Source: Microbacterium maritypicum
GTDB lineage: Bacteria; Actinomycetota; Actinomycetes; Actinomycetales; Microbacteriaceae
NCBI RefSeq assembly: GCF_041529975.1
Contig: NZ_CP168030.1
Span: 3,720,001 to 3,784,000 of the forward strand
Direction: 5' to 3'
Length of the DNA stretch: 64,000 nucleotides
Shown here in pieces: positions 56,050 through 63,952 of this stretch. Each line of letters begins with the position of its first letter. Position 1 is the stretch's first letter. Below the pieces are notes generated by a model that worked only from the letters and a program-made list of their open reading frames with translations, did not search any database and was not told where the DNA came from. Made by a program: the position numbers and the translations under genes.

Positions 56050-57389
56050 GCGGAACCTCCGGATGCGGGTTCGACGGGTCGGGATTCGGCGGGTACGGAT
56101 TCGACAGCGGCGCGCCCGAAGGACTCGATCGCGAAGCGCACCTCGCCGGAGACGATCGTCGCGGCGGCGCGGCCTGCCCCGTGCTCGACGAGTTCGGCGA
56201 CGGCATCCGGGCCGGCCGGGATATCGAAGAAGGTGAGATCCGCGAGCGCGCCGACGGCGAGGTATCCGGTGCGGTCGGGGCCGACGTCGATCCCCATGGC
56301 GTGCGCGCCACCGAGGGTCGCGGCGCCGAGCAGTCGCGCGTGCAGGTCGCGGTCGGTGTAGCCCTGCGAGCGGGCGATGCGGGCGAGCTCCGCCACATCG
56401 GCGAGCACGTCGAGCGAGGGGCTGGACGACAGGGAGTCGGTGCCGACGGCGATCGGGCTGCCTTCGCGCAGGTACGCGGCGATGGGCGGCTCCTCGAGTC
56501 CGATGACGGCGTTCGAGCGCGGGCACAGTGCCACGGTGGTGCGGCGCTCCCGCAGGATGGCACGGTCTCGGGCGCTCATGTACACGCCGTGCGCGATGTG
56601 ACAGTCGGGCCCGAGCACGCCGAGCTGGTCGACGAACTCGGTGGCGCTGGTGCCGAATCCGGCCTTGCGCAGCTCCTGGAAGCTGGCGAGCCCGGCGGTG
56701 TGCCAGGCCTGCGGATGCTCGTGCGCGAACTCGCTCTCGAACGCGGCCTCACCGAGGTGGATGTGGATGCGTCCGCCGCGCTCACGCACGATGTCGGGGA
56801 TCTCGAGGAGCGGCTCGATGTCGAGCGAGTAGGGGGCGTGCGGCGAGAGGCCGGTGCCGGGCGGGGTGGGCAATGCGTCGAGGGCCTGCTCGACCTGCGC
56901 GCGTCCGGTGCGCGCCCAGTCGGCGTTGGTCCAGCTCATCACCTCCCAGTAGGTGATGCCGTGCAGTCGGGCGTCGTGCAAGGCGCTCGCCGCCGCGCGG
57001 TCGGTGACCACGTCGGCCACCGCGGTCGTGCCCGAGCGCAGCGCCTGTGCCGCGCCGTCGGCGGCATCCGCGGCCCAGTCGCACCCGCCCTCGTAGACCG
57101 GGTCGAACGCCCGCACCCAGTCGTCGAACCCGTCGTACTGTCCGCGGCCGACCGAGGCCATGCCGGTGTACTGCAGGTGGGAGTGCGCGTTCACGAGGCC
57201 CGGGGTCAGCACGCCGGGCCAGTGCACCTCGTCGGCGTCGATCCCGCGCTCGGACAGCGACCGCAGCACCCACTCGCGCTCGCCCACGTGCATGATGCGG
57301 CCGTCGCGCACGGCGACCGCGCCGTCGACGATCGGTGGAGCGGTGATCGGCACCACGAGCCCGGCGGAGTAGACGGAGACGGCGGTCAT
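56046..57389 (-). CDS. Amidohydrolase (TRZ/ATZ or S-adenosylhomocysteine-deaminase-like)
   Basis: 447 residues from ATG 57389. Metal ligands: H69 and H71 in GLVNAHSHLQYTGM, His in RIHIHLGEAAFE with catalytic Glu, His in HIAHGVYMSARD, and Asp in GTDSLSSSPSLDVLAD. The class includes cytosine, guanine, 5'-methylthioadenosine and S-adenosylhomocysteine deaminases. The coupled neighbour is an adenosylhomocysteinase-like protein (4-base overlap), so deamination of an adenosine compound is a natural guess, not a proof. Confidence 0.85.
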   Translation of the reverse strand: MTAVSVYSAGLVVPITAPPIVDGAVAVRDGRIMHVGEREWVLRSLSERGIDADEVHWPGVLTPGLVNAHSHLQYTGMASVGRGQYDGFDDWVRAFDPVYEGGCDWAADAADGAAQALRSGTTAVADVVTDRAAASALHDARLHGITYWEVMSWTNADWARTGRAQVEQALDALPTPPGTGLSPHAPYSLDIEPLLEIPDIVRERGGRIHIHLGEAAFESEFAHEHPQAWHTAGLASFQELRKAGFGTSATEFVDQLGVLGPDCHIAHGVYMSARDRAILRERRTTVALCPRSNAVIGLEEPPIAAYLREGSPIAVGTDSLSSSPSLDVLADVAELARIARSQGYTDRDLHARLLGAATLGGAHAMGIDVGPDRTGYLAVGALADLTFFDIPAGPDAVAELVEHGAGRAAATIVSGEVRFAIESFGRAAVESVPAESRPVEPASGGSA

Positions 57390-58828
57390 GCGGATGCTCC
57401 CCGGAATCGCGGCGAGCGCCACTCGCGCAGGGCGTCGACCTGGGCGGGGCTGCGCTCGTCGATGTGCTCACCGCGGGCGGCGAGTGCGGCCGTGCCGATC
57501 GTGGTGTCGGCCTCGGGCGGGAGCGGATGCACGCCGGCGGGCAGGTCGTGCGTGAGCAGATGCTCGACGGCGAAGAGCTGCACCGCGAACGACAGATCCA
57601 TGATCTCGATCGGGTTTCCCTCACCGGCCGACAGGTTCACGCAGCCGCCTCGGGCGATGACGAGGGCCCCGTCTCCGGCGCGTTCGACGAACGGAGAGGC
57701 TTCGCCGTTCTCACCCGCATACGGTCGCAGCGTCGAGGGGTCGAGGTCGATCTCGTGCGGAACGCCGCCCGCGACCGTGACGACCGCCGCCGTGCGCAGC
57801 ACCTCGGCGTCGACCGTGTGCGGAGCGCCCGTGGCCGAGACGACGAGCGCGCCCGGGGCGAGGTCATGCAGCCGGCCGATGCGGTGGCCGTCGTGGGCGG
57901 CCCGCAGTGCGCGGACGGAGTCGGTCTCGGTGACCGCCACCTGCACGCCGAGTGCCCGCAGGTGCGCGGCGACGCCCTCGCCGACGGGGCCGTATCCGAC
58001 CACGACCGCGGGCTGGTCGCGGATGTCGATGCCCGCGGCATCCAGCGCATCGGCGATCGCGAACACGCACGACTGGCCGGTGCCGTAGCGGTTGTCGAAG
58101 GAGGTCTTGGTGAGGGCGTCGTTCACGGCGATGACGGGGATCTGGAGCACGCCTTCACGCTGCATGAGCCGAAGCGGAGTGAGCCCGCTCGTGGTCTCCT
58201 CGGCCGCACCCTTCAGTTCTGTGGCGATCCCCTCCTCATGCGCGAGGCGGATCAGGTGCGAACCGTCGTCGAGCAGCAGGTCGAACCCGCGGCGCAGGAA
58301 CGACACGGCGGCAGTGCGTTCGGCAGCACCCGAGAGGGTCGGGTCGCCGTCGACGGGGATGCCCCGAGCACGCAGCACCGCCGCGACCTCGACGTCGATC
58401 TCATCGGGGTGCGCGTAGACGGCGACCGTGGCGCCGGCATCCCGCAGCAGCAGGGCGAGTTGGGCGGTCTTGGGTTCGAGCACCATCGCGATGCCGATGC
58501 GGACCCCGCGCACCGTCCCCTTCTCGCCGAGGCGCCGGGCGAGGTCGGAAGAGACGGGCATGTGACGTCCGGCCGCATCCACGCGGTCCTCGGCCGTCTT
58601 CCGCACGGGAAGCGGGTGGCCGTCGAGCAGGATCTCGGGCGCCTCGCCCGTCACGAACGTCACGCCGCCGTCGCCGAGGTGCGCACCGAGCGCCGGCAGC
58701 AGCTGACGCAGCGCCTCGGCCACGGCATCCGTCCCGACGACCGAGAAGTCCCGACCCGACACGAGCAGGTTGGTCTCGCGGGCGAAGCGGCGCACCAGAC
58801 GCTGGGCGGTCACGGTCTCGTCGGTCAC
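57386..58828 (-). CDS. Adenosylhomocysteinase-family protein, divergent
   Basis: 480 residues. AHCY landmarks are kept: Asp in LLLDDGSHL, EETTSGLTPL (Glu156 of the human enzyme), NDALTKTSFDNRYG (Lys186, Asp190 and Asn191 equivalents) and NAD-binding VVVGYGPVGEGVA. Differences are marked: YGTGQS replaces YGCRES, so the conserved Cys195 is lost; the SCNxFSTQD block is absent; the lid is rewritten (KTAQLALLLRDAGATVAVYAH). It therefore probably acts on a different substrate than standard SAH, for instance a deaminated form. Coupled by ATGA to the amidohydrolase gene. Confidence 0.78.
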   Translation of the reverse strand: MTDETVTAQRLVRRFARETNLLVSGRDFSVVGTDAVAEALRQLLPALGAHLGDGGVTFVTGEAPEILLDGHPLPVRKTAEDRVDAAGRHMPVSSDLARRLGEKGTVRGVRIGIAMVLEPKTAQLALLLRDAGATVAVYAHPDEIDVEVAAVLRARGIPVDGDPTLSGAAERTAAVSFLRRGFDLLLDDGSHLIRLAHEEGIATELKGAAEETTSGLTPLRLMQREGVLQIPVIAVNDALTKTSFDNRYGTGQSCVFAIADALDAAGIDIRDQPAVVVGYGPVGEGVAAHLRALGVQVAVTETDSVRALRAAHDGHRIGRLHDLAPGALVVSATGAPHTVDAEVLRTAAVVTVAGGVPHEIDLDPSTLRPYAGENGEASPFVERAGDGALVIARGGCVNLSAGEGNPIEIMDLSFAVQLFAVEHLLTHDLPAGVHPLPPEADTTIGTAALAARGEHIDERSPAQVDALREWRSPRFRGASA

Positions 58829-58871
58829 CTGTCAAGGGTAGAGCCCGCGGGGGTGGAAGATGAGCACGTCA

Positions 58872-58906
58872 TGTACATCTCAGACTTCAAAATGTACAAT
58901 TTGCCC
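58872..58906 (+). promoter_or_regulatory. yefM-relE promoter with two TGTACA operators
   Basis: TGTACA at 58872-58877 and again at 58893-58898, 21 bases apart (two helical turns). The first takes the -35 position, the second overlaps the -10 box TACAAT (58895-58900), and the ATG is 6 bases further. TGTACA is the known core of the YefM-YoeB operator in E. coli, so the site and the antitoxin type agree. Confidence 0.82.
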
Positions 58907-59155
58907 ATGTCCACGATCAGCGTCGCCGACGCGCGCAACAACCTCTCGACGGTCATCGCCCGCTCCCAGGAGGAGGCCGTGTTCATCGAGCGACGCGGTC
59001 AGCGTGCCGCCGTCGTGGTCAGCCCGGAGCAGTACGAACGGATGATCGAGGCACTTGAAGATGCCGAAGACGTGGCCGCGTTCGACGAGGCGATGGCAGA
59101 AGAAGGCCCGGACATCCCCTGGGATCAGGTGAAGGCCGACCTGGGCTGGACGTGA
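58907..59155 (+). CDS. yefM: Phd/YefM-family antitoxin
   Basis: 82 residues from ATG 58907, leaderless by the -10 position. MSTISVADARNNLSTVIARSQEEAVFIERRGQRAAVVVSPEQYERM is the YefM/Phd fold that binds DNA; the C-terminal region (DEAMAEEGPDIPWDQVKADLG) is acidic and toxin-binding. The stop overlaps the GTG of the toxin gene (GTGA). The operator in front carries the YefM core TGTACA twice. Confidence 0.9.
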   Translation: MSTISVADARNNLSTVIARSQEEAVFIERRGQRAAVVVSPEQYERMIEALEDAEDVAAFDEAMAEEGPDIPWDQVKADLGWT

Positions 59156-59409
59156 GTTATCGGATCGAACTGCGCCCCGCTGCGGTTCGAGCATTGAAGA
59201 AGGTCGACCATCAGGATCGCGACCGGATCCGCGGTGCCATCGCCCTGCTCGGCGAGAACCCCCGCCCGCCGGGAGCGAAGGCGCTGCAGGGACGCGACGG
59301 ACTCCGCGTCCGCGTCGGGAACTACCGCATCATCTACACGATCGACGACGACGTGCTCATCGTCGCGGTCGTGACGCTGGGTCATCGGCGGGACGTCTAC
59401 GAGCAGTAG
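59152..59409 (+). CDS. relE: RelE/ParE-superfamily toxin
   Basis: 85 residues from GTG 59152. The RelE fold is clear: YRIELRPAAVRALKKVDHQDRDRIRGAI, then GRDGLRVRVGNYRIIYTID and the C-terminal VVTLGHRRDVYEQ with the Arg/His/Tyr set used by ribosome-dependent mRNA endonucleases. Co-translated with YefM. After its stop, 160 bases (59410-59568) hold nothing I can support. Confidence 0.9.
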   Translation: MSYRIELRPAAVRALKKVDHQDRDRIRGAIALLGENPRPPGAKALQGRDGLRVRVGNYRIIYTIDDDVLIVAVVTLGHRRDVYEQ

Positions 59410-59568
59410 CGAAGCCGGAGTGCTGGACGTCGCCGCCTAAAGCGAAGCCGATCCGATGCTTGCGGGGGCATCGACAACACAACGTAAGCCCCAATCGGTT
59501 CACGGGCTGCGGCGTCACGGATGAGGGGCACCGGACGTTGGTGAACCTCACCCACAGCAGCGCACGAA

Positions 59569-59688
59569 TCAGTCGCGCCGTTTGCCGCCGCGCTTGACGC
59601 GAAGGACCAGGTAACCGACGAGTGCGACGACGGCGATGAGCACGATCACCGTGATGACGAGGTGCAGGGGTGCGATACCGGAAGTCAT
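59569..59688 (-). CDS. 39-residue single-helix membrane protein
   Basis: MTSGIAPLHLVITVIVLIA, then VVALVGYLVLRVKRGGKRRD: one membrane helix with a strongly basic tail. Its ATG overlaps the stop of the 77-residue protein upstream (ATGA, 59685-59688), a coupling that supports it being real despite the small size. Function unknown. The pair is divergent from the Abi_2 gene. Confidence 0.6.
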   Translation of the reverse strand: MTSGIAPLHLVITVIVLIAVVALVGYLVLRVKRGGKRRD

Positions 59689-59918
59689 GCGTGAGACGAC
59701 CCTTCGTGTCGTGCCGGTTCCGCCCGGCGCCGGCGACGCACCCTCGCCCCGCCGAGGACCCCGCCGACAGTAAGGACCATGATTGCCGCGGAGACGTAGC
59801 CGTTCACGAAGAACGCAAGGACACCCACACCAACGACAATCAGGAGATCGGTCAGGGAACGCAGCCCGGTGTGGCTTCGTCGGGTGCTTCCAGGCCTCTG
59901 GATCACGTCGGTCCTCAC
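59685..59918 (-). CDS. 77-residue two-helix membrane protein
   Basis: Starts at GTG 59918 after GGAAGGA. Residues ~22-38 (LTDLLIVVGVGVLAFFVNGY) and ~42-58 (SAAIMVLTVGGVLGGARV) are hydrophobic; the tail is Arg-rich. It heads a two-gene unit with the 39-residue protein. Its promoter region contains the 14-base palindrome at 59962-59975. No known family; a holin-like or stress-induced membrane peptide is possible but unproven. Confidence 0.6.
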   Translation of the reverse strand: MRTDVIQRPGSTRRSHTGLRSLTDLLIVVGVGVLAFFVNGYVSAAIMVLTVGGVLGGARVRRRRRAEPARHEGSSHA

Positions 59919-59961
59919 TGTTCCTTCCGCGGCTCACTGGCGGCAGCAAGGGGTTCCTTCA

Positions 59962-59975
59962 GGTAACATGTTACC
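59962..59975. promoter_or_regulatory. 14-base palindrome between the small membrane-protein pair and the Abi_2 gene
   Basis: GGTAACATGTTACC is a perfect palindrome. Being symmetric it offers a TAACAT -10-like hexamer in both directions, so it could be an operator or a shared divergent promoter for the small membrane-protein genes (minus) and the Abi RNA (plus). Confidence 0.55.
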
Positions 59976-59997
59976 CGCCGAATCGGGCTTAGGGCCC

Positions 59998-60078
59998 TCC
60001 TCGCATGGGCTCGAGGATGCTAGTCTTGGAACATCACGATCAGCCCGCTCGCCTCACGGCTCGGGCTGATTTTCTTTT
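59998..60078 (+). ncRNA. Candidate structured RNA preceding the Abi_2 gene
   Basis: Two hairpins follow each other: TCCTCG (59998) with CGAGGA (60012), then ATCAGCCCG (60039-60047) with CGGGCTGAT (60062-60070). A -10-like TAGTCT lies at 60021-60026, and the symmetric TAACAT at 59964 is an alternative start. Transcription would give an RNA of about 50 or 100 bases ending at the U-tract. Abi_2/AbiF proteins are known to be accompanied by a conserved non-coding RNA (the abiF RNA motif); whether this RNA matches that motif is not tested. Confidence 0.5.
60039..60078 (+). terminator. U-tract terminator between the RNA and the Abi_2 start
   Basis: ATCAGCCCG and CGGGCTGAT form a 9-pair stem, topped by GCC-TCAC-GGC, followed by TTTCTTTT. 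Such a complete intrinsic terminator is rare in this GC-rich window. It lies just ahead of the Shine-Dalgarno GGGGAG of the Abi_2 gene, so most transcripts would end here and only read-through would express the protein. Confidence 0.72.
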
Positions 60079-60088
60079 GGGGAGACAC

Positions 60089-61090
60089 GTGGTCGAGTAC
60101 ACCAAGCCTTGGATGTCTATAAAGCAGCAGATTGCGCAACTCCAGGGCAGAGGTCTGATCGTCGACGACGAATCGGCCGCTGAACAGTTGCTCGAAGAGG
60201 TTGGCTACTACCGCCTCACGGGGTATCTCTATCCATCTCGCGAGTCGGAGAAGTTCATTGATGACCGCGGTCGCCAGTCGACTCGTATTCTGAGTTCGTA
60301 TCGGAAGGACACCCGTCTGGAGCATGCTGCGGCGCTGATCGCATTCGATCGCGCGCTACGCCTGCTCGTTCTCGAGGCCGTCGAACGCATCGAGGTTTCG
60401 CTTCGTACTCAAGTCGGCTACATCCTCGGCCAGACTTCGGCCTTCGCGCACCTCGATCAACGATGCTTCACTCCGGCCTTCACCGCGCCATCCATCGATA
60501 CGGGCGCTGGCGTGATGACGAGCAAACATGCCGAGTGGATCAGCCGCGTGGACGAAAGGCGAGCCAGCTCGAAGGAAGCCTTCGTCGAGCACTTTCGACG
60601 GAAATACGACGATCGAATGCCGATTTGGGCACTGACCGAGATTCTTGAACTCGGCCACCTCGCCAAGCTCTACCGCGGGCTGCAGAACGATCTCGCCACT
60701 CGGATCGCCCTTCATTACTCAGTACCCAGCAAGACTGTCCTGGCCAGCTGGATCGCGAGCACCAACTATGTACGGAACGTCGCGGCACACCAGGCGCGCT
60801 TGTTCAACAGAAAGCTCGTCGATGCGCCCACCAGACCAAAGAACAATGCGATTCCCGTGTTGGCGCACCTGCGTGAAGACACAGCGCCGAAGCAGGACTT
60901 CGGCCTCTACAACTCGTTGGCCGTAATCGCGTATCTGCTGCGCAGCATCGGTGGTTACGCCGATTGGACGCGGCGCCTCAAGGAATTGGTAGCCACCTTT
61001 CCGAGTGTCCCCCACGTGAGGATCGACAGCATGGGCTTCCCCGACGGGTGGGCTCAGCAAGGCCTCTGGAAAACCAGCGGATCGAGCTAG
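60089..61090 (+). CDS. Abi_2 (AbiD/AbiF) family abortive-infection protein with HEPN motif
   Basis: 333 residues from GTG 60089, with GGGGAG 5 bases before it. PF07751 landmarks in order: YYRLTGYLYP (40-49), AFDRALRLLVLEAVERIEVSLRTQ (85-107), MPIWALTEILELGHLAKLY (177-195) and RNVAAHQARLFNRKL (229-243). R229-x4-H234 is the Rx4-6H catalytic motif of HEPN ribonucleases, so RNA cleavage in response to phage is the likely action. Base composition is visibly lower in GC than neighbours, a sign of transfer. A structured RNA with terminator precedes it, and no partner antitoxin protein is present. Confidence 0.87.
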   Translation: MVEYTKPWMSIKQQIAQLQGRGLIVDDESAAEQLLEEVGYYRLTGYLYPSRESEKFIDDRGRQSTRILSSYRKDTRLEHAAALIAFDRALRLLVLEAVERIEVSLRTQVGYILGQTSAFAHLDQRCFTPAFTAPSIDTGAGVMTSKHAEWISRVDERRASSKEAFVEHFRRKYDDRMPIWALTEILELGHLAKLYRGLQNDLATRIALHYSVPSKTVLASWIASTNYVRNVAAHQARLFNRKLVDAPTRPKNNAIPVLAHLREDTAPKQDFGLYNSLAVIAYLLRSIGGYADWTRRLKELVATFPSVPHVRIDSMGFPDGWAQQGLWKTSGSS

Positions 61091-61174
61091 ACCCATCGAC
61101 CAGCATCCCCCGGAATGTGTCCGCGCATTTCGGCGGCCCTGGACCGCCCCGCGCCGTTCGCCTTTCATGGGGGC

Positions 61175-62560
61175 ATGACCCGTCAGATCCGCTTCAACGC
61201 CTTCGACATGAACTGCGTCGCCCATCAGTCGTCCGGCCTGTGGCGGCACCCCGACGACCGGTCGCGGCAGTACAACACGATCTCGTACTGGACGGATCTG
61301 GCGAAGCTGCTGGAGAGCGCGACCTTCGACGGCATCTTCATCGCCGACGTGCTCGGCACCTACGACGTCTACGGCGGCACGAACGAGGCCGCGATCCGCA
61401 ACGGCGCCCAGGTGCCCGTGAACGACCCGATCCTGCTGGTGAGCGCGATGGCCGCGGTCACCGAGAACCTCGGCTTCGGCATCACCGCGGGCACCGCATT
61501 CGAGCACCCCTACCCCTTCGCGCGCCGGCTGAGCACCCTCGACCACCTCACCCAGGGCCGGATCGGCTGGAACGTCGTGACCGGATACCTGCCCAGCGCC
61601 GCCCGCAACATGGGCCAGGAGGATCAGCTCGCGCACGACGACCGCTATGACCGCGCGGACGAGTACGTCGAGGTGCTCTACAAGCTCTGGGAGGGCTCGT
61701 GGGAAGACGACGCCGTGGTCGAGGACCGCGAGCGCGGCATCTTCACCGACCCGTCGAAGGTGCACCCGATCGGGCATGAGGGGAAGCACTTCAGCGTTCC
61801 CGGCATCCACATCTCAGAGCCGTCGCCGCAGCGCACGCCGGTGATCTACCAGGCCGGTGCGAGCCCGCGCGGAGTGAAGTTCGCGGCCGAGAACGCCGAG
61901 GCCATCTTCGTCGCCGCCCCCTCGAAGGAGGTGCTCGCCGGCACCGTGAAGCGCATCCGCGATGCCCTGGAAGCCGCCGGACGCGACCGGTACGACGCCC
62001 GCATCTACACACTGCTCACGGTGATCACTGCCGCGACGAGCGAGGAAGCGACCGCGAAGCACGCCGAGTACCTCTCCTATGCGAGCCCCGAGGGCGCGCT
62101 CACCTTCATGTCGGGCTGGATGGGCGTCGACCTCTCTCAGTACGCAGAGGACGAGCCGGTCGGGAACGTCGAGTCGAACGCGATCCAGTCGGTGCTGCAG
62201 CACTTGAAGGAAGAGGCCGACCTCGGCCGCGAATGGACCGTCGGCGACTTCGGACGCCACAACGCGATCGGCGGCCTCGGCCCCACGGTCGTGGGCTCTG
62301 GTGTCGAGATCGCCGACGAGCTGCAGTCCTGGGTGGAGGAGACCGACATCGACGGCTTCAACCTCGCCTACGCGGTCACACCCGGCACGTGGCAGGACGT
62401 CATCGAGCACGTGATCCCGGTGCTGCGCGAGCGCGGCGTCTACCCGAATGAGTACACGCCCGGCACCTTGCGCAACAAGTTGCAGGGCAAGGGAGACCGC
62501 GTGCAGGACACGCACCGCGCCGCGAAGTACCGCGTCGGGGCGTTCGCGCCGAGCGTCTGA
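61175..62560 (+). CDS. FMN-dependent LLM monooxygenase (NtaA/SnaA/DszA group)
   Basis: 461 residues from ATG 61175. The NtaA-type beginning RQIRFNAFDMNCVAHQSSGLWRHPDDRS is followed by the bacterial-luciferase fold (YWTDLAKLLESATFDGIFIADVLG, GRIGWNVVTGYLPSAARNMG, PVIYQAGASPRGVKFAAENAEAIF). The group uses reduced FMN to oxidise sulfonates, chelators or sulfones. No flavin reductase lies next to it, so a shared one must supply FMNH2. It separates Abi_2 from HicAB and has normal GC. Confidence 0.87.
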   Translation: MTRQIRFNAFDMNCVAHQSSGLWRHPDDRSRQYNTISYWTDLAKLLESATFDGIFIADVLGTYDVYGGTNEAAIRNGAQVPVNDPILLVSAMAAVTENLGFGITAGTAFEHPYPFARRLSTLDHLTQGRIGWNVVTGYLPSAARNMGQEDQLAHDDRYDRADEYVEVLYKLWEGSWEDDAVVEDRERGIFTDPSKVHPIGHEGKHFSVPGIHISEPSPQRTPVIYQAGASPRGVKFAAENAEAIFVAAPSKEVLAGTVKRIRDALEAAGRDRYDARIYTLLTVITAATSEEATAKHAEYLSYASPEGALTFMSGWMGVDLSQYAEDEPVGNVESNAIQSVLQHLKEEADLGREWTVGDFGRHNAIGGLGPTVVGSGVEIADELQSWVEETDIDGFNLAYAVTPGTWQDVIEHVIPVLRERGVYPNEYTPGTLRNKLQGKGDRVQDTHRAAKYRVGAFAPSV

Positions 62561-62591
62561 GTGCAGTACTCCGGAATAGAACAAGTAGTAT

Positions 62592-62621
62592 TTGTACTCG
62601 TGGTACAAGCATCATTAGCAT
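62592..62621 (+). promoter_or_regulatory. hicAB promoter with operator
   Basis: TTGTAC-TCGTG-GTACAA (62592-62608) is a perfect inverted repeat over the -35 region; TAGCAT (62616-62621) is the -10 box, 6 bases before ATG 62628. The stretch is strikingly AT-rich for this genome. The HicB protein with its HTH is the likely binder. Confidence 0.75.
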
Positions 62622-62624
62622 AGA

Positions 62625-62837
62625 ATGATGACCAAGCCGCAGAGGTACCGGGATGTCTCGCGATTCCTCCGCGGGCAAGGCTGGCAGAACACCCGCACAC
62701 GCGGCAGCCACCACATCTGGCAGTCCGGAGACCGGACGCAGACGCTGTCCATCCCGGTCCACGGTGACACAGTAAAAGCCGGAATCGTCCGCCAGGTGCA
62801 GACCGCGTTCCCGAACACTCCGAGCGCATGGAATTGA
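62625..62837 (+). CDS. hicA: HicA toxin (mRNA interferase)
   Basis: 70 residues from ATG 62625 (ATG 62628 fits the leaderless -10 spacing better). The dsRBD-like HicA fold with catalytic His in TRGSHHIWQSG and SIPVHGDTVKAGIVRQV, as in all HicA. It cuts mRNA until HicB binds it. Here hicA precedes hicB, the usual order. Confidence 0.9.
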   Translation: MMTKPQRYRDVSRFLRGQGWQNTRTRGSHHIWQSGDRTQTLSIPVHGDTVKAGIVRQVQTAFPNTPSAWN

Positions 62838-62848
62838 AGGGCAGGGAC

Positions 62849-63256
62849 ATGACGACCAGACTCAGTGCCCGCGCCTCCCGCGATGACGACGGATCGTGGA
62901 CGATCGAGATTCCGGAGCTCACCTCCGAGACGCCCAGCGGCGCAACGATCGTGGCGACGGGCAGCGCGCTCACTTTCCGCGGAATCAAGAAAGCCGCCTC
63001 CGACCTTGCGTCCGTCTGGCTCGATGTCGAGCCCACTGATGTCGAGGTCGACATCGTCATCGATGCGCCCAGCCGAGTTATGCAGTTGCTCGCGGAGAGC
63101 AATGACGCGACGGCCGCCGGAGAGGCGGCGATAGAACGAGCGGACAGGCTCCGGCGCGAAGCAGCTCGTGCGCTCCGCGCCGATGGCTACCCTCTCGAAG
63201 CAGCCGGCGCTATCCTCGGCGTCACGTACCAGCGGGTGCAGCAGCTCGCCAGCTAG
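62849..63256 (+). CDS. hicB: HicB antitoxin with C-terminal HTH
   Basis: 135 residues from ATG 62849 (AGGG upstream); ATG 62828, which overlaps the hicA end, is the alternative. The N-terminal partial RNase-H-like fold reads RLSARASRDDDGSWTIEIPELTSETPSGATIV. The C-terminal residues AARALRADGYPLEAAGAILGVTYQRVQQL form a helix-turn-helix that should bind the palindrome before hicA. The middle (VEPTDVEVDIVIDAP) is typical of actinobacterial HicB. Confidence 0.87.
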   Translation: MTTRLSARASRDDDGSWTIEIPELTSETPSGATIVATGSALTFRGIKKAASDLASVWLDVEPTDVEVDIVIDAPSRVMQLLAESNDATAAGEAAIERADRLRREAARALRADGYPLEAAGAILGVTYQRVQQLAS

Positions 63257-63368
63257 TACGCGCACGTTCTTGAGGCGCCTGCCGGGGGCGAGTTGGATCA
63301 CCAGCACTCCGACGACGCAAGTCGCTCGACGCAAGTCACCTGACTCACCTCTACGGAAGGAGCAGATC

Positions 63369-63911
63369 ATGGCTCGAGTGATCGTCCACGCGACGGTGAC
63401 CCTCGACGGGTTCCTGGCGGATGCGGACGGCGGAGTCGGCTGGATGTTCGGCCGCCCCTCCGCTCCCGAAGACGATGTCGTCGTCGAGAACGTCATGAAG
63501 AACATCGGCGCCATCGTCGGCGGGGCGAACAAGACGCAGACCATCGACGAAGGAGAGATCCCCTACGGCGGCATGCTCAAGGTGCCGGTCTACCTCATGA
63601 CCCACAGCGAGCACGAGCCGATCGAACGCGACGGGATCACCTACACCTTCGTGGTCGACGACATCGCGCAGGCGGTCGAGTCCGCCACACAGGCGGCGGG
63701 CGACAAGTGGGTCAGCCTGCTCGGCGGGAGCATCTCGCGACAGTGCCTCCAGCTCGAACTCGTCGACGAACTCCACCTAGACGTCGCGCCGGTCCTGCTG
63801 GGCGACGGCATCTCGCTGTTCGCCGGTCTCGGGCAGCGCATCGAGTTGGAACGCCTCGAGACCTCGGCCTTCGCGAGCGAGACCCACCTTCGCTACCGCG
63901 TGCTCCGCTAG
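63369..63911 (+). CDS. Dihydrofolate-reductase-like protein (RibD C-terminal domain family)
   Basis: 180 residues from ATG 63369 with GGAAGGAG before it. ARVIVHATVTLDGFLADADGGVGWMFG is the family start, and VSLLGGSISRQCLQLELVDELHLDVAPVLLGDGISLF the NADPH-binding and end part. Members (YwjB/YyaP-like) are reductases with unknown substrates; it has no cytidine-deaminase domain, so it is not RibD. Between hicB and this gene, 112 bases hold nothing else. Confidence 0.85.
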   Translation: MARVIVHATVTLDGFLADADGGVGWMFGRPSAPEDDVVVENVMKNIGAIVGGANKTQTIDEGEIPYGGMLKVPVYLMTHSEHEPIERDGITYTFVVDDIAQAVESATQAAGDKWVSLLGGSISRQCLQLELVDELHLDVAPVLLGDGISLFAGLGQRIELERLETSAFASETHLRYRVLR

Positions 63912-63952
63912 GACCTCTCGCCGAGAACGCGTCCGACGAGGGGGCCGCGCCG

